Below are positions 58,501 through 64,000 of a DNA stretch of 64,000 nt, one piece after another. Within the stretch, counting starts at the first letter, position 1. Every line of letters starts with the position of its first letter. The translations under genes were made by a program, and so were the position numbers. The DNA lies in NCBI GenBank assembly GCA_009760885.1, contig CM019696.1, positions 40,366,267-40,430,266 of the forward strand, written 5' to 3'. Below the pieces are notes generated by a model. It was not told the DNA's origin. It did not search any database and worked only from the letters and a program-made list of their open reading frames with translations. This stretch comes from Achatina immaculata. Its lineage: Eukaryota > Mollusca > Gastropoda > Stylommatophora > Achatinidae.

Positions 58501-59415
58501 TGGTGCAGTTGTACTAGAAAAACTCTGCACTGCTGGGACTTGAAGTCCATCACCTTACTAGTAATAAAGGCAGTTTGAAAATTGCAAGGTAATCAGACAG
58601 ACAGATGCCATACGGTTTGAAGTGGCTGATGAGAAGATTGAACACACATAGCACAACATTCTGCGCTCAGTCTGGTTGCAGCCAGTGTCAAACAAACATG
58701 GACATTCCATGTGGGATTGCACCAGTGTTGAACAGCGTGTTGTAGGAAGATTTCTTAGGGCAGAGGGAGTGAAACCTACTGAAGTTCACTGTAGGATGTT
58801 GACTCAGTAGGAAAGTAAAAACAGCATGAGTCAACAAAAGTATATGAATGGGTAGAATAAAGCAAGAAGAACAAGCGTAACCAATGAAGTTCAGTCTGGT
58901 TGACTATCATGCACACAAGCCCACATCTGCAAGGTTCGTGTCTTGATCAGAGAAGACTAATATATTATATTGTCCATTGTTGGAGCATATTTGGATATTA
59001 GCTATGGACTGACACATGTTGTAGTGCATGATGACTTGGAGTACCATAAAGTTTGTGCAGATGATGATGAAGATAAGGAAGTGGTGAAGACCTAAATTCA
59101 AGAGCACCTAAAAAGTTTCTTCTGCCAAGAAATAAGAAACTAGTAAAATGATACAAGAAGTGCATCAACAATAAAGAGACATAATTGTTATGTTCATTTG
59201 CTCACAGTTATCAGAATTTATGGATTTCTTACCTTCACTGTTGGATTCTTTCTCACAAATACAATAACCTGTCCTGACTTTTGTTTGTTCCTGCAGGAGG
59301 TGTCTTTCATCTGAAGGCAGGGGATCAAATTCAGGTGTGTCTGTCTAAACCTGACCTGGTGGAATTCATAACACAGTCCACTTTTCTGGGACTGATTATG
59401 CTTGGCAGTGGCTGA
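43499..59415 (+). CDS. TNF-superfamily ligand, six exons
   Basis: Joined exons are 43499-43570, 45553-45622, 47996-48118, 49320-49483, 56483-56603 and 59297-59415. Every intron has GT...AG borders, and the phases (0, 1, 1, 0, 1) fit throughout, giving 222 residues and a stop. Residues 3-19 or so are hydrophobic, a membrane anchor or signal peptide. The C-terminal domain shows the TNF fold signatures: SLKVKYSGLYYIYCGLHYR matches the strand C/D region (GLYFIY-type in vertebrates), GGVFHLKAGDQIQVCL the strand F/G region, and STFLGLIML the final strand. Cys residues in YIYC and DSGCH could pair. TNF ligands form trimers that bind TNF receptors at the cell surface or after release and signal in immunity, apoptosis and development. 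No processing site is evident. The Met at 43499 leaves almost no cytoplasmic tail, unusual for a type II protein, so an upstream exon may exist. Assignment to a particular TNF subgroup is not possible. Confidence 0.88.
43866..44424 (+). mobile_element. 5'-truncated RTE-like LINE, family A, in TNF intron 1
   Basis: Encodes the C-terminal domain (MTEQQPVSWVIRKRRWTYVG, then HLMKRNDQRIP and GRRKRGRPRETLIR) and ends in ATATAAGATATAAGATAAG. ATTGTTTTTGAATA lies at 43852-43865 and 44425-44438, a 14-base target-site duplication. About 20 AT-rich bases precede the first LINE base, perhaps added at insertion. Confidence 0.92.
44640..44875 (-). mobile_element. tRNA-derived SINE in TNF intron 1
   Basis: The reverse complement has a diverged tRNA head (B-box relic GAGGTTCAAATC) and a body with AGAAATGAGTCCCCAGCTTC and AAATATGGGCACTAATACC, matching the SINE at 20919-21145. 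Confidence 0.8.
45098..45375 (+). mobile_element. tRNA-derived SINE, second type, in TNF intron 1
   Basis: A tRNA-like head carries an A-box-like TAGTATAGCGGTTAGTGCA and a B-box-like GGTTCAATTT about 30 bases on. Loop and stem changes mean it is not a working tRNA gene. The body differs from the other SINEs (CGACTGGCACCGCGGTCAAC) until GAAATGTGAAGGCACTAACA, which resembles their 3' domain. It may be a separate SINE family sharing a tail. Confidence 0.75.
45553..45622 (+). CDS. TNF-like gene, exon 2 (stalk)
   Basis: Seventy bases between TTTCAG and GTACAT encode CEREPAVTSCNASAPSVSHL plus IMT. Asn in NAS is a possible glycosylation site. Entry phase 0, exit phase 1. Short and poorly conserved, as expected of a stalk; it is supported mainly by its splice sites and phase. 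Confidence 0.75.
46487..47262 (-). mobile_element. 5'-truncated RTE-like LINE, family A, in TNF intron 2
   Basis: The minus strand encodes NVITTLIYACESWKTTKEIE and the RRWIYVGHVMRRNNQR domain, with the tail at 46487-46512 (rc TTATCTTATATATC). A 19-base local duplication of GGTTATTACATTTGA occurs at about 46926 and 46943. A four-residue deletion removes part of the SWVIRKRR segment. No target-site duplication was found. Confidence 0.9.
47996..48118 (+). CDS. TNF-like gene, exon 3 (stalk and start of domain)
   Basis: Begins after CTCAG and ends before GTGAAT. It encodes DQQEKPSLSDPTQRMRDTNV, then KFTPASAHKGLLAPDIYSKTS. The latter part probably enters the TNF homology domain. Phase 1 in, phase 1 out. 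Confidence 0.82.
48230..48475 (-). mobile_element. SINE in TNF intron 3
   Basis: The reverse complement matches the SINE bodies at 43090 and 58322: GGTATCAGAGAAATTTGGG, AAATGCAGCCAGGCATGGTA, CACACTTTCATGTG and GGAAATACGGGC. Confidence 0.8.
48584..48837 (-). mobile_element. 5'-truncated RTE-like LINE, family D, in TNF intron 3
   Basis: Matches the 3' end of other family-D copies (GAGAGGCCTTCAAGAGAGCT end, KKRKRG-coding region, rc). TTCACTAGTC at 48574-48583 and 48838-48847 is a target-site duplication. The GAAT tail is lost or displaced; GAATGAATAGATGAG and AAATGAATGA just outside may be an older trace. Confidence 0.85.
49320..49483 (+). CDS. TNF-like gene, exon 4 (TNF domain)
   Basis: Lies between GATCACAG and GTGAGTT. 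Encodes FYARFNTSFNEPLLE, then VVVEETSLKVKYSGLYYIYC and GLHYRPNFTISAD. The GLYYIY segment is the best-conserved motif of the first half of TNF domains. NTS and NFT are possible glycosylation sites. Phase 1 in, phase 0 out. Confidence 0.9.
49690..50095. repeat. 41-bp minisatellite in TNF intron 4, about nine units
   Basis: The unit is TTACATTGTTTCAGCTGCTG followed by AAGTCATGTGTATGGTATAAC. Units contain TTTCAGCTGCTGAAG, whose CAGCTGCTG part is partly palindromic and which resembles a splice acceptor. It begins 200 bases after exon 4. Confidence 0.95.
50365..55050 (+). mobile_element. hAT-family DNA transposon remnant (ZBED type) in TNF intron 4
   Basis: Terminal inverted repeats are CAGTGGTTCTCA at 50365-50376 and TGAGAACCACTG at 55039-55050. 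They are flanked by 8-base target-site duplications GGTTAGAG (50357-50364) and GATTAGAG (55051-55058), one mismatch apart. Inside, 51150-51277 encodes a BED zinc finger end (CLQILSNEAVKPMKLRRHLT, then TRHP), and 54560-54870 encodes remains of a hAT transposase (KIEETAHDWRRS-type sequence and NDTVHRSISEMSDVFVTNSS in broken frames). The transposase core is otherwise lost. Without the nested LINE the element is about 1.4 kb. hAT transposases excise and reinsert their element with 8-base duplications. Confidence 0.92.
51278..54548 (+). mobile_element. Full-length but dead RTE-like LINE, family C, nested in hAT
   Basis: About 3.27 kb. The leader (51278-51640) precedes an AP endonuclease: FKIAIWNVRTLFQAGKLENV, MSEVRWTGAGK, then VYAPTSESS, MGDFNAK and FNQIDYVLINKRFRN. 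Reverse transcriptase follows: LCFIDYTKAFDKVKH, MRQGCVLSPDLFSLYFENTL and LRYADDTVLIAENQ (YADD box), then the C-terminal WFIRRMLRIPRTAKITNEE, CTFMGHAVRRG and GWCERRSP. At least four frameshifts and several stops disable it. The tail is (GAT)n. AAAACCAAG occurs at 51269-51277 and 54549-54557, the target-site duplication inside the hAT transposase gene. Loss of RNase H and the short repeat tail fit RTE-like elements. Confidence 0.93.
55525..56250 (-). mobile_element. 5'-truncated RTE-like LINE, family D, in TNF intron 4
   Basis: The minus strand encodes SLLTNNRDTTKEIKRRTSI, IRFLRACIFLIATYACETWT and the KYFGHIKHHDNLEK and GKRKRGRPKR end, in several frames. The tail (CATT)n lies at about 55527-55550. 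It is in the opposite direction to the copy at 56640. Confidence 0.92.
56483..56603 (+). CDS. TNF-like gene, exon 5 (TNF domain)
   Basis: Lies between TTTTCAG and GTGACAT. Encodes ALLYYISRHSQNDPANTGTL, then LIGMHTQDSGCHKHSKTAYT, the middle strands of the domain including a Cys able to pair with that in exon 4. The 7-kb intron before it contains a hAT transposon and a LINE. Phase 0 in, phase 1 out. Confidence 0.87.
56644..57630 (+). mobile_element. 5'-truncated RTE-like LINE, family D, in TNF intron 5
   Basis: Encodes LDQQAAVRINDETTTWFDIK, ILSPYLFNLYTENIMRNV, IPEIRYAYDIVLLSTTQKG (the catalytic YADD is changed to YAYD), IRFLRACIFLIATYACETWT, then in another frame NISILQELNIEEGWLVKK and the GKRKRGRPRRRWLQD end. 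The loss of a catalytic Asp makes the enzyme inactive whatever else is intact. ATGACAT at both ends may be a 7-base target-site duplication. It starts only 40 bases after exon 5. Confidence 0.93.
57632..57785. repeat. 34-bp tandem repeat in TNF intron 5, about five units
   Basis: Units contain GCTGTTTTGACAGACAGCAG followed by AACATGACATATAT. The first unit resembles the host sequence at 56615-56645 (TTTGACAGATAGTAGAACAT), so the array seems to have grown from sequence duplicated around the LINE insertion. Confidence 0.9.
57840..58318 (+). mobile_element. RTE-like LINE 3' end, family E, with (GAT)n tail
   Basis: Encodes MNYCLRRILNIKWQDKIRNE, RKWRWIGHTLRKPDTSIARQ, LTWSPQGSRKQGRPRLT and WRAFICGLCSQ before nine or so GAT units (58293-58318). 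The C-terminal layout (WxxxIRNEE, WRWIGH, GRP, final Trp) parallels families A-D but the sequence is clearly different. The copy lacks all RT motifs by 5' truncation. Confidence 0.88.
58322..58565 (-). mobile_element. tRNA-derived SINE in TNF intron 5
   Basis: The reverse complement has a B-box-like GGACTTCAAGTCCCAGC head, then the shared body (GGTACCAGAGAAATCTGGG, AAATGCTGTCAGGCATGATA, GGAAATATGGGCCTACCACC) and an end in ATTTTACCTAT. Confidence 0.8.
59297..59415 (+). CDS. TNF-like gene, terminal exon
   Basis: Starts after TTCCTGCAG. Encodes GGVFHLKAGDQIQVCLSKPD, then LVEFITQSTFLGLIMLGSG and TGA. This is the most diagnostic part: the GGVF-L-GD and the final STFLGLIML strand match the family pattern, and the protein ends right after the last strand as TNF ligands do. 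Confidence 0.93.
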
Positions 59416-59541
59416 GAAAGGAATTACAAACAAATACTTACGGCAGCTTGATGTACATGTAATTTGACATTCAATATTGTTGGATAACATACTGTGCATT
59501 ACATTTTCATTCTTTTTTCTGTGATTTAACATTCTTTTCTT

Positions 59542-59579
59542 TTTTTTTTTTTGGTGTAGGGGGGGGGGGGGGGGGGGTT
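59542..59579. repeat. Poly-T then poly-G run
   Basis: A T-run at about 59543-59552 and a G-run at about 59561-59577 lie 130-160 bases after the TNF stop codon, in its likely 3' untranslated region. Long G-runs are prone to length error in sequencing. Confidence 0.9.
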
Positions 59580-59639
59580 CTTATCAGCTCCCATATTCAA
59601 GGTGAAATCAATGCATAAAAAACTGTCTGTTTTTTTAGG

Positions 59640-60080
59640 CATCACCACCACATGGAAAACTATAGGTTTTTGTGAGGTAAAGTCACCAAATGGTAAACTA
59701 TAGGTTTTTGTGAGGTAAAGTCACCAAATGGTAAACTATAGGTTTTTGTGAGGTAAAGTCACCAAATGGTAAACTATAGGTTTTTGTGAGGTAAAGTCAC
59801 CAAATGGTAAACTATAGGTTTTTGTGAGGTAAAGTCACCAAATGGTAAACTATAGGTTTTTGTGAGGTAAAGTCACCAAATGGTAAACCATAGGTTTTTG
59901 TGAGGTAAAGTCACCAAATGGTAAACTATAGGTTTTTGTGAGGTAAAGTCACCAAATTGGAAATTAGTTTGTTTTTTTAGGTAAAGTCACCACATTGAAA
60001 ACTGTAGTTTTTTTTTTGTTAAGGTAAAGTCATCACATATAAAACTATATAGTTTTTCTGAATTAAGGTAATCACACGGG
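59640..60080. repeat. 38-bp minisatellite downstream of the TNF-like gene, about 11 units
   Basis: The unit is TGGTAAACTATAGGTTTTTG followed by TGAGGTAAAGTCACCAAA. Units two to eight are almost identical; the outer ones diverge. It would lie in the 3' untranslated region if the transcript extends that far; AATAAA at about 60115 is a possible signal. Confidence 0.96.
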
Positions 60081-61160
60081 AAATTATGACTTTTTTAAAA
60101 AAGTAAAATGATTATAAATAAAACTGGTACTTTCATGTAACTGTACAACATTGGGTTCACCTCTTAATTTTGTTCAGCTGTCTATATTGTTGTCATCCTC
60201 TTACTCTTTTTCCTTAAACTTTTCTTTTAAGCAACCTTAGAGGGAAATTCAGTTGGTGCATCACTCTGGAGCCTAAAAGGGTTCCTCTGATTTGAGGGGA
60301 GGGTCCAGAGGGCTTCAAGACGAGCCCATAGTGGATGAAAACAGAATGTCTGGTGGGAGGAAAGAGGAAATAGTTTGCACCACCTTAAAAATTCTTCTCA
60401 GAAGCCCTGCTTTCAAGTATAGTTTTCATTATTGTTTTGTGCCTATTGATACGACAAAAATATTTGAAATGTCTATTTTTCATTATTTCTCTTTTCTTCT
60501 GTGACAGTCTAGAAGCTGTCTCAGTTATTTTAAGAGTAGGAAGTTTCCTAATTTCTGTCCGTACAAAGAGAAAGCCGAAGATGAATGAAAAAAGCCGAAT
60601 TTGGGGAAAGTATGTGATTGGTTGATACGAACTCTCACGAGACTTGGTATCATATGATTTCAGTCAGGGAGAAATGATTTATTTTCTGGCAGACCACTGG
60701 TCCAAGGGCATCTCGTCAGGGCACAGGCCCGATTGAAATTACCCAGGTTAGCCCAGTTTTGTCCTATTTTAATAGAAGTTCAAAATTTGTGGTAGAAATA
60801 GTTTCCCTGTATTAGCTGAAGTAAGATATGCCACGTGTAAGCTGAGATAACTGACATTTCTGCTAAGTTTCAGAACTACATTTCCTATTTAATTCTACGT
60901 TAGATATTATCTAGTGATTTAAAGAAGTTTGTAGAACCCAGTAATTTGATACCTTCATTTATCAAATATGAAGAAATAGGTTTTCTTACATTGGTTTTTC
61001 TACCAAATGTTATCAAAATTAGGTGATTTTCTGATATGCTTCAGGCACTTGCTTCTTTAAGCTAAATGTCATATGTCACTCGTCTTCGTCCTGCTGTCCA
61101 TGTCTAACTACAAAGCCCACTCAGCCTTTGGACACTCATTGGCCCCAATGCTTCTCAGCA
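60081..61160. other. Sequence without recognised content
   Basis: AATAAA at about 60115 could end the TNF-like transcript. No further gene or transposon was recognised. Confidence 0.45.
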
Positions 61161-61592
61161 GCACATCATCGTATCTCAATATAATATCATTCATGATCAT
61201 ATCTCAGTATAATATCATTCATCATCATATCTCAGTATAATATCATTCATCATCATATCTCAGTATAATATCATTCATCATCATATCTCAGTATAATATC
61301 ATTCATCATCATGTCTCAATATAATGTTATTAATCATCATATCTCAATATAATATCATTCATCATCATATCTCAACATCATTCATCATCATACCTCAAAA
61401 TAATATCATTCATCATCATATCTCAGTATAATAATACCATTCATCATCATATTTCAATATAGTATCATTCATCATCATATCTCAATATAATATCATTCAT
61501 CACCATATCTCAATATTATTCATCATCATGTCTCAGTATAATAATACCATTCATCATCATGTCTCAGTATAATAATACCATTCATCATCTCT
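61160..61592. repeat. 28-bp minisatellite, about 15 units
   Basis: The unit is ATCATATCTCAGTATAATAT plus CATTCATC, with some units shortened (CTCAACATCATTC) or lengthened (ATAATAATACC). Confidence 0.95.
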
Positions 61593-61667
61593 CTCCCTCC
61601 TCATGCATCCTACTCAATTCAACCTCACCATACTTTAGCAAACATATTTTTTTTAATTGAGACATTC

Positions 61668-61870
61668 TCAAGATGTTTGTGCTGATGTCCTCAAGATGTT
61701 TGTGCTGATGCCCTCAAGATGTTTGTGCTGATGCCCTCAAGATGTTTGTGCTGATGTCCTCAAGATGTTTGTGCTGATGTTCTCAAGATGTTTGTGCTGA
61801 TGTCCTCAAGATGTTTGTGCTGATGTCCTCAAGATGTTTGTGCTGACGTCCTCAAGATGTTTGTACTGGA
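61668..61870. repeat. 23-bp minisatellite, about nine units
   Basis: The unit is CCTCAAGATGTTTGTGCTGATGT or ...GATGC, with single-base variants (GACG, TTCTC). Confidence 0.96.
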
Positions 61871-61924
61871 CATTAAAATGTGTTCATTATGTGCCTGATG
61901 TTGTCTTCTTTTATTGTTCTTGAT

Positions 61925-62585
61925 ATTTCTCCTTCTCTGTCCTCTGTGCTCAGTCTTTAGCTTTGATTTTTCCTTCTCTGTCCTCTGTGCTCAGTCTTTA
62001 GCTTTGATTTCTACTTCTCTGTCCTCTGTGCTCAGTCTTTAGCTTTGACTTCTACTTCGTTGTCCTCTGTGCTCAGTCTTTAGCTTTGACTTCTACTTCG
62101 TTGTCCTCTGTGCTCAGTCTTTAGCTTTGACTTCTACTTCGTTGTCCTCTGTGCTCAGTCTTTAGCTTTGACTTCTACTTTGTTGTCCTCTGTGCTCAGT
62201 CTTTAGCTTTGACTTCTACTTCGTTGTCCTCTGTGCTCAGTCTTTAGCTTTGACTTCTACTTCTCTGTCCTCTGTGCTCAGTCTTTAGCTTTGATTTTTC
62301 CTTCTCTGTCCTCTGTGCTCAGTCTTTAGCTTTGATTTCTACTTCTCTGTCCTCTGTGCTCAGTCTTTAGCTTTGACTTCTACTTCGTTGTCCTCTGTGC
62401 TCAGTCTTTAGCTTTGACTTCTACTTCGTTGTCCTCTGTGCTCAGTCTTTAGCTTTGACTTCTACTTCGTTGTCCTCTGTGCTCAGTCTTTAGCTTTGAC
62501 TTCTACTTCTCTGTCCTCTGTGTTCAGTCTTTAGCTTTGATTTCTACTTCTCTGTCCTCTGTGCTCAGTCTTTAGCTTTGACTTA
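61925..62585. repeat. 41-bp minisatellite with higher-order structure, about 16 units
   Basis: The constant part is TCCTCTGTGCTCAGTCTTTA then GCTTTGA; the variable part is one of four types: A TTTTTCCTTCTCTG, B TTTCTACTTCTCTG, C CTTCTACTTCGTTG, D CTTCTACTTCTCTG. The order read from the sequence is A B C C C C' C D A B C C C D B. The block A-B-C...-D is thus present twice with different numbers of C. Confidence 0.95.
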
Positions 62586-62589
62586 TCTT

Positions 62590-63478
62590 TTTTGTTATTT
62601 TTACTTTTATATAATTTCTCTTTTGCAGAGAGAAAAAAAAGGGGGGGTAAAAATTGAAGGAAAAAAAATAAGTCTTTGATTTGTTTTCTAGAAAATCACA
62701 TTTCACCATACTGTGTTCAAGAATACGTGATATATAATATAATAATTTTATTTGAACATTTTGGTTTGTTTTCTTTATTGATTAAACTGTTTTTGTTTCA
62801 GTTACTTCAATTACTAAATGCTAATTGAATATCTCACTGTTCAATTTTTTTTTTAAATGAACTAAATCTATTTCCACAAATTCTCATGTGTAAAAATGAA
62901 TGTGAATATTTTAGTTCACCATCTGTTTTTTTTCTAGCACTTTGAGATTGCTAACTTTACTTTTAATGATAAATGCTATTTGACAGGTAGACTTTCATAC
63001 AACTTAATAACAGAGGCAGCAAATACACAAGAGGAAAGTGTGAAAGATGTCTTTAGACTGTCATGGCAGCACTTTAAATGATGACTAAAGACATATGTAA
63101 TATGCTAATTTGGTTGCATCAACTGAAAATATATAGCCACACTGATGTGTAAAATCAACTTTTAAAGAATTGTACGTGCATTTAATGTATGGTTCACCAT
63201 CTTCTTCATTCTCCCTGGGGATGTGAGCTGGCGTTCTTTCCAGCCGATGCTGTGAAGATTTCGGGGCACAGTATCGTATCCACATGGGAGTAGGTTATGG
63301 CAGCTATTTTTTTCATTCTCTGAATGCAGCTAAAAAGCAGGGGTGGGGGGGGGTGTGCAATACTTCTTTAGCAGACTCCACCAACATGGGGAGTATGGCT
63401 ATTCTTGCCCCGTTAGCCAAGCTAGGCGTGTTACTGGAGGTACCAAGGCAGAGGTGGGACAAGGTCTTGATCAGCTGT
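62590..63478. other. AT-rich sequence without recognised content
   Basis: A run of A then G lies at 62634-62647, and a G-run at about 63344-63352. No gene is supported. Confidence 0.45.
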
Positions 63479-63479
63479 G

Positions 63480-63620
63480 ATTTGTCAACCCTTACACCAA
63501 CATGTCAGCTATAGTTTGTCAGCCTCTATGCCAGCATGTCAGCTATGGTTTGTCAACCCTTACGCCAATATGTCAGCTATGGTTTGTCAAACTTTAGGCC
63601 AATATGTCAGCTATAGTTCG
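63480..63620. repeat. 34-bp tandem repeat, four units
   Basis: The unit is GTCAGCTATGGTTTGTCAAC with CCTTACGCCAATAT and variants. Confidence 0.92.
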
Positions 63621-63768
63621 CTGTTTGTCAAAACGAACATCATCTTCACCTCCACAATGTATGATGTTTCAAATGAAGAAACAATTTGATCAGTTGCATG
63701 TATTGTTTATTGTCATAAATGTCTCTATTTCATATTTTTGAGAATTATTTCTGTAATAGTTAAGCTGC

Positions 63769-64000
63769 TGCAAAGTTATCTGTGGAGAACATACCTCCAG
63801 CAGCTTTAGGGTACAAACAGGAGTGAAACAGGGATGTGTACTATCACCAACATTATTTATCTTGGCAGTAGACTGGTTAATGAAGGAGGCAACATCAGAC
63901 AAACGCAGAGGATTACAATGGACCCTTGACACAGTGCTGGAGGACCTTGACTTTGCAGACGACATTTGTCTATTATCAAGCAGTCACAAAGATATGCAAG
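63769..64000 (+). mobile_element. RTE-like LINE family B, 5'-truncated, running off the window
   Basis: An open frame encodes KVICGEHTSSSFRVQTGVKQ, GCVLSPTLFILAVDWLMKEA and LEDLDFADDICLLSSSHKDM to the window edge without a stop. It is almost identical to the matching part of the copy at 31948-33478. The FADD catalytic box is intact. Confidence 0.93.

Overview
The window is eukaryotic DNA from an invertebrate, most likely a gastropod mollusc of the heterobranch type (sea slug, sea hare or snail). Three things suggest this. The one long intronless gene resembles the rhodopsin-class chemosensory receptors expanded in sea hares and relatives. A second gene has short exons with GT/AG borders spread over about 16 kb. 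The rest is dense with RTE-like LINEs, tRNA-derived SINEs, mariner and hAT transposons and minisatellites. The species assignment is inference. Nothing bacterial is present.

Two host genes can be supported. (1) At 18265-19347 (+) an intact 360-residue seven-transmembrane receptor. (2) At about 43477-59415 (+) a TNF-superfamily ligand gene in six exons: 43499(or 43477)-43570, 45553-45622, 47996-48118, 49320-49483, 56483-56603 and 59297-59415. All splice phases agree, and from the Met at 43499 they give 222 residues: a hydrophobic N-terminal segment, a short stalk and a C-terminal TNF homology domain. Its 5' end is uncertain.

Region by region: 0-8.5 kb holds LINE remnants (families A, B and C in my naming), three minisatellites and a dispersed repeat. 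9.1-14.3 kb holds a decayed Gypsy-type LTR retrotransposon pol, a composite non-coding repeat with a GAA tail and an RNase H fragment of a LINE. 15.5-16.5 kb holds tandem repeats and a SINE. 18.3-19.3 kb is the receptor. 19.8-28.1 kb is LINE territory, including a family-A LINE carrying a SINE and a three-level nest of LINE in LINE in LINE. 29.1-31.3 kb is a mariner element split by a 1.45-kb insertion. 31.9-41.7 kb holds further LINE copies, among them a family-A copy with an RT reading frame broken by only one stop. 43.5-59.4 kb is the TNF gene; every intron contains transposable elements, and the largest holds a hAT transposon with a nested 3.3-kb family-C LINE. 57.6-63.6 kb is a run of six minisatellites. 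The window ends inside another family-B LINE.

Five APE-type LINE families (A-E) can be told apart, each with its own short tandem repeat at the 3' end: A ends in AAGATA-like units, B in (GA)n, C and E in (GAT)n, D in (GAAT)n. Many copies are flanked by target-site duplications that can be read directly, so their insertion order can be reconstructed. I found no clear new defence, toxin or regulatory system. The most interesting items are the TNF ligand gene, the chemosensory-type receptor, the nested insertions and the link between LINE tails and microsatellites.
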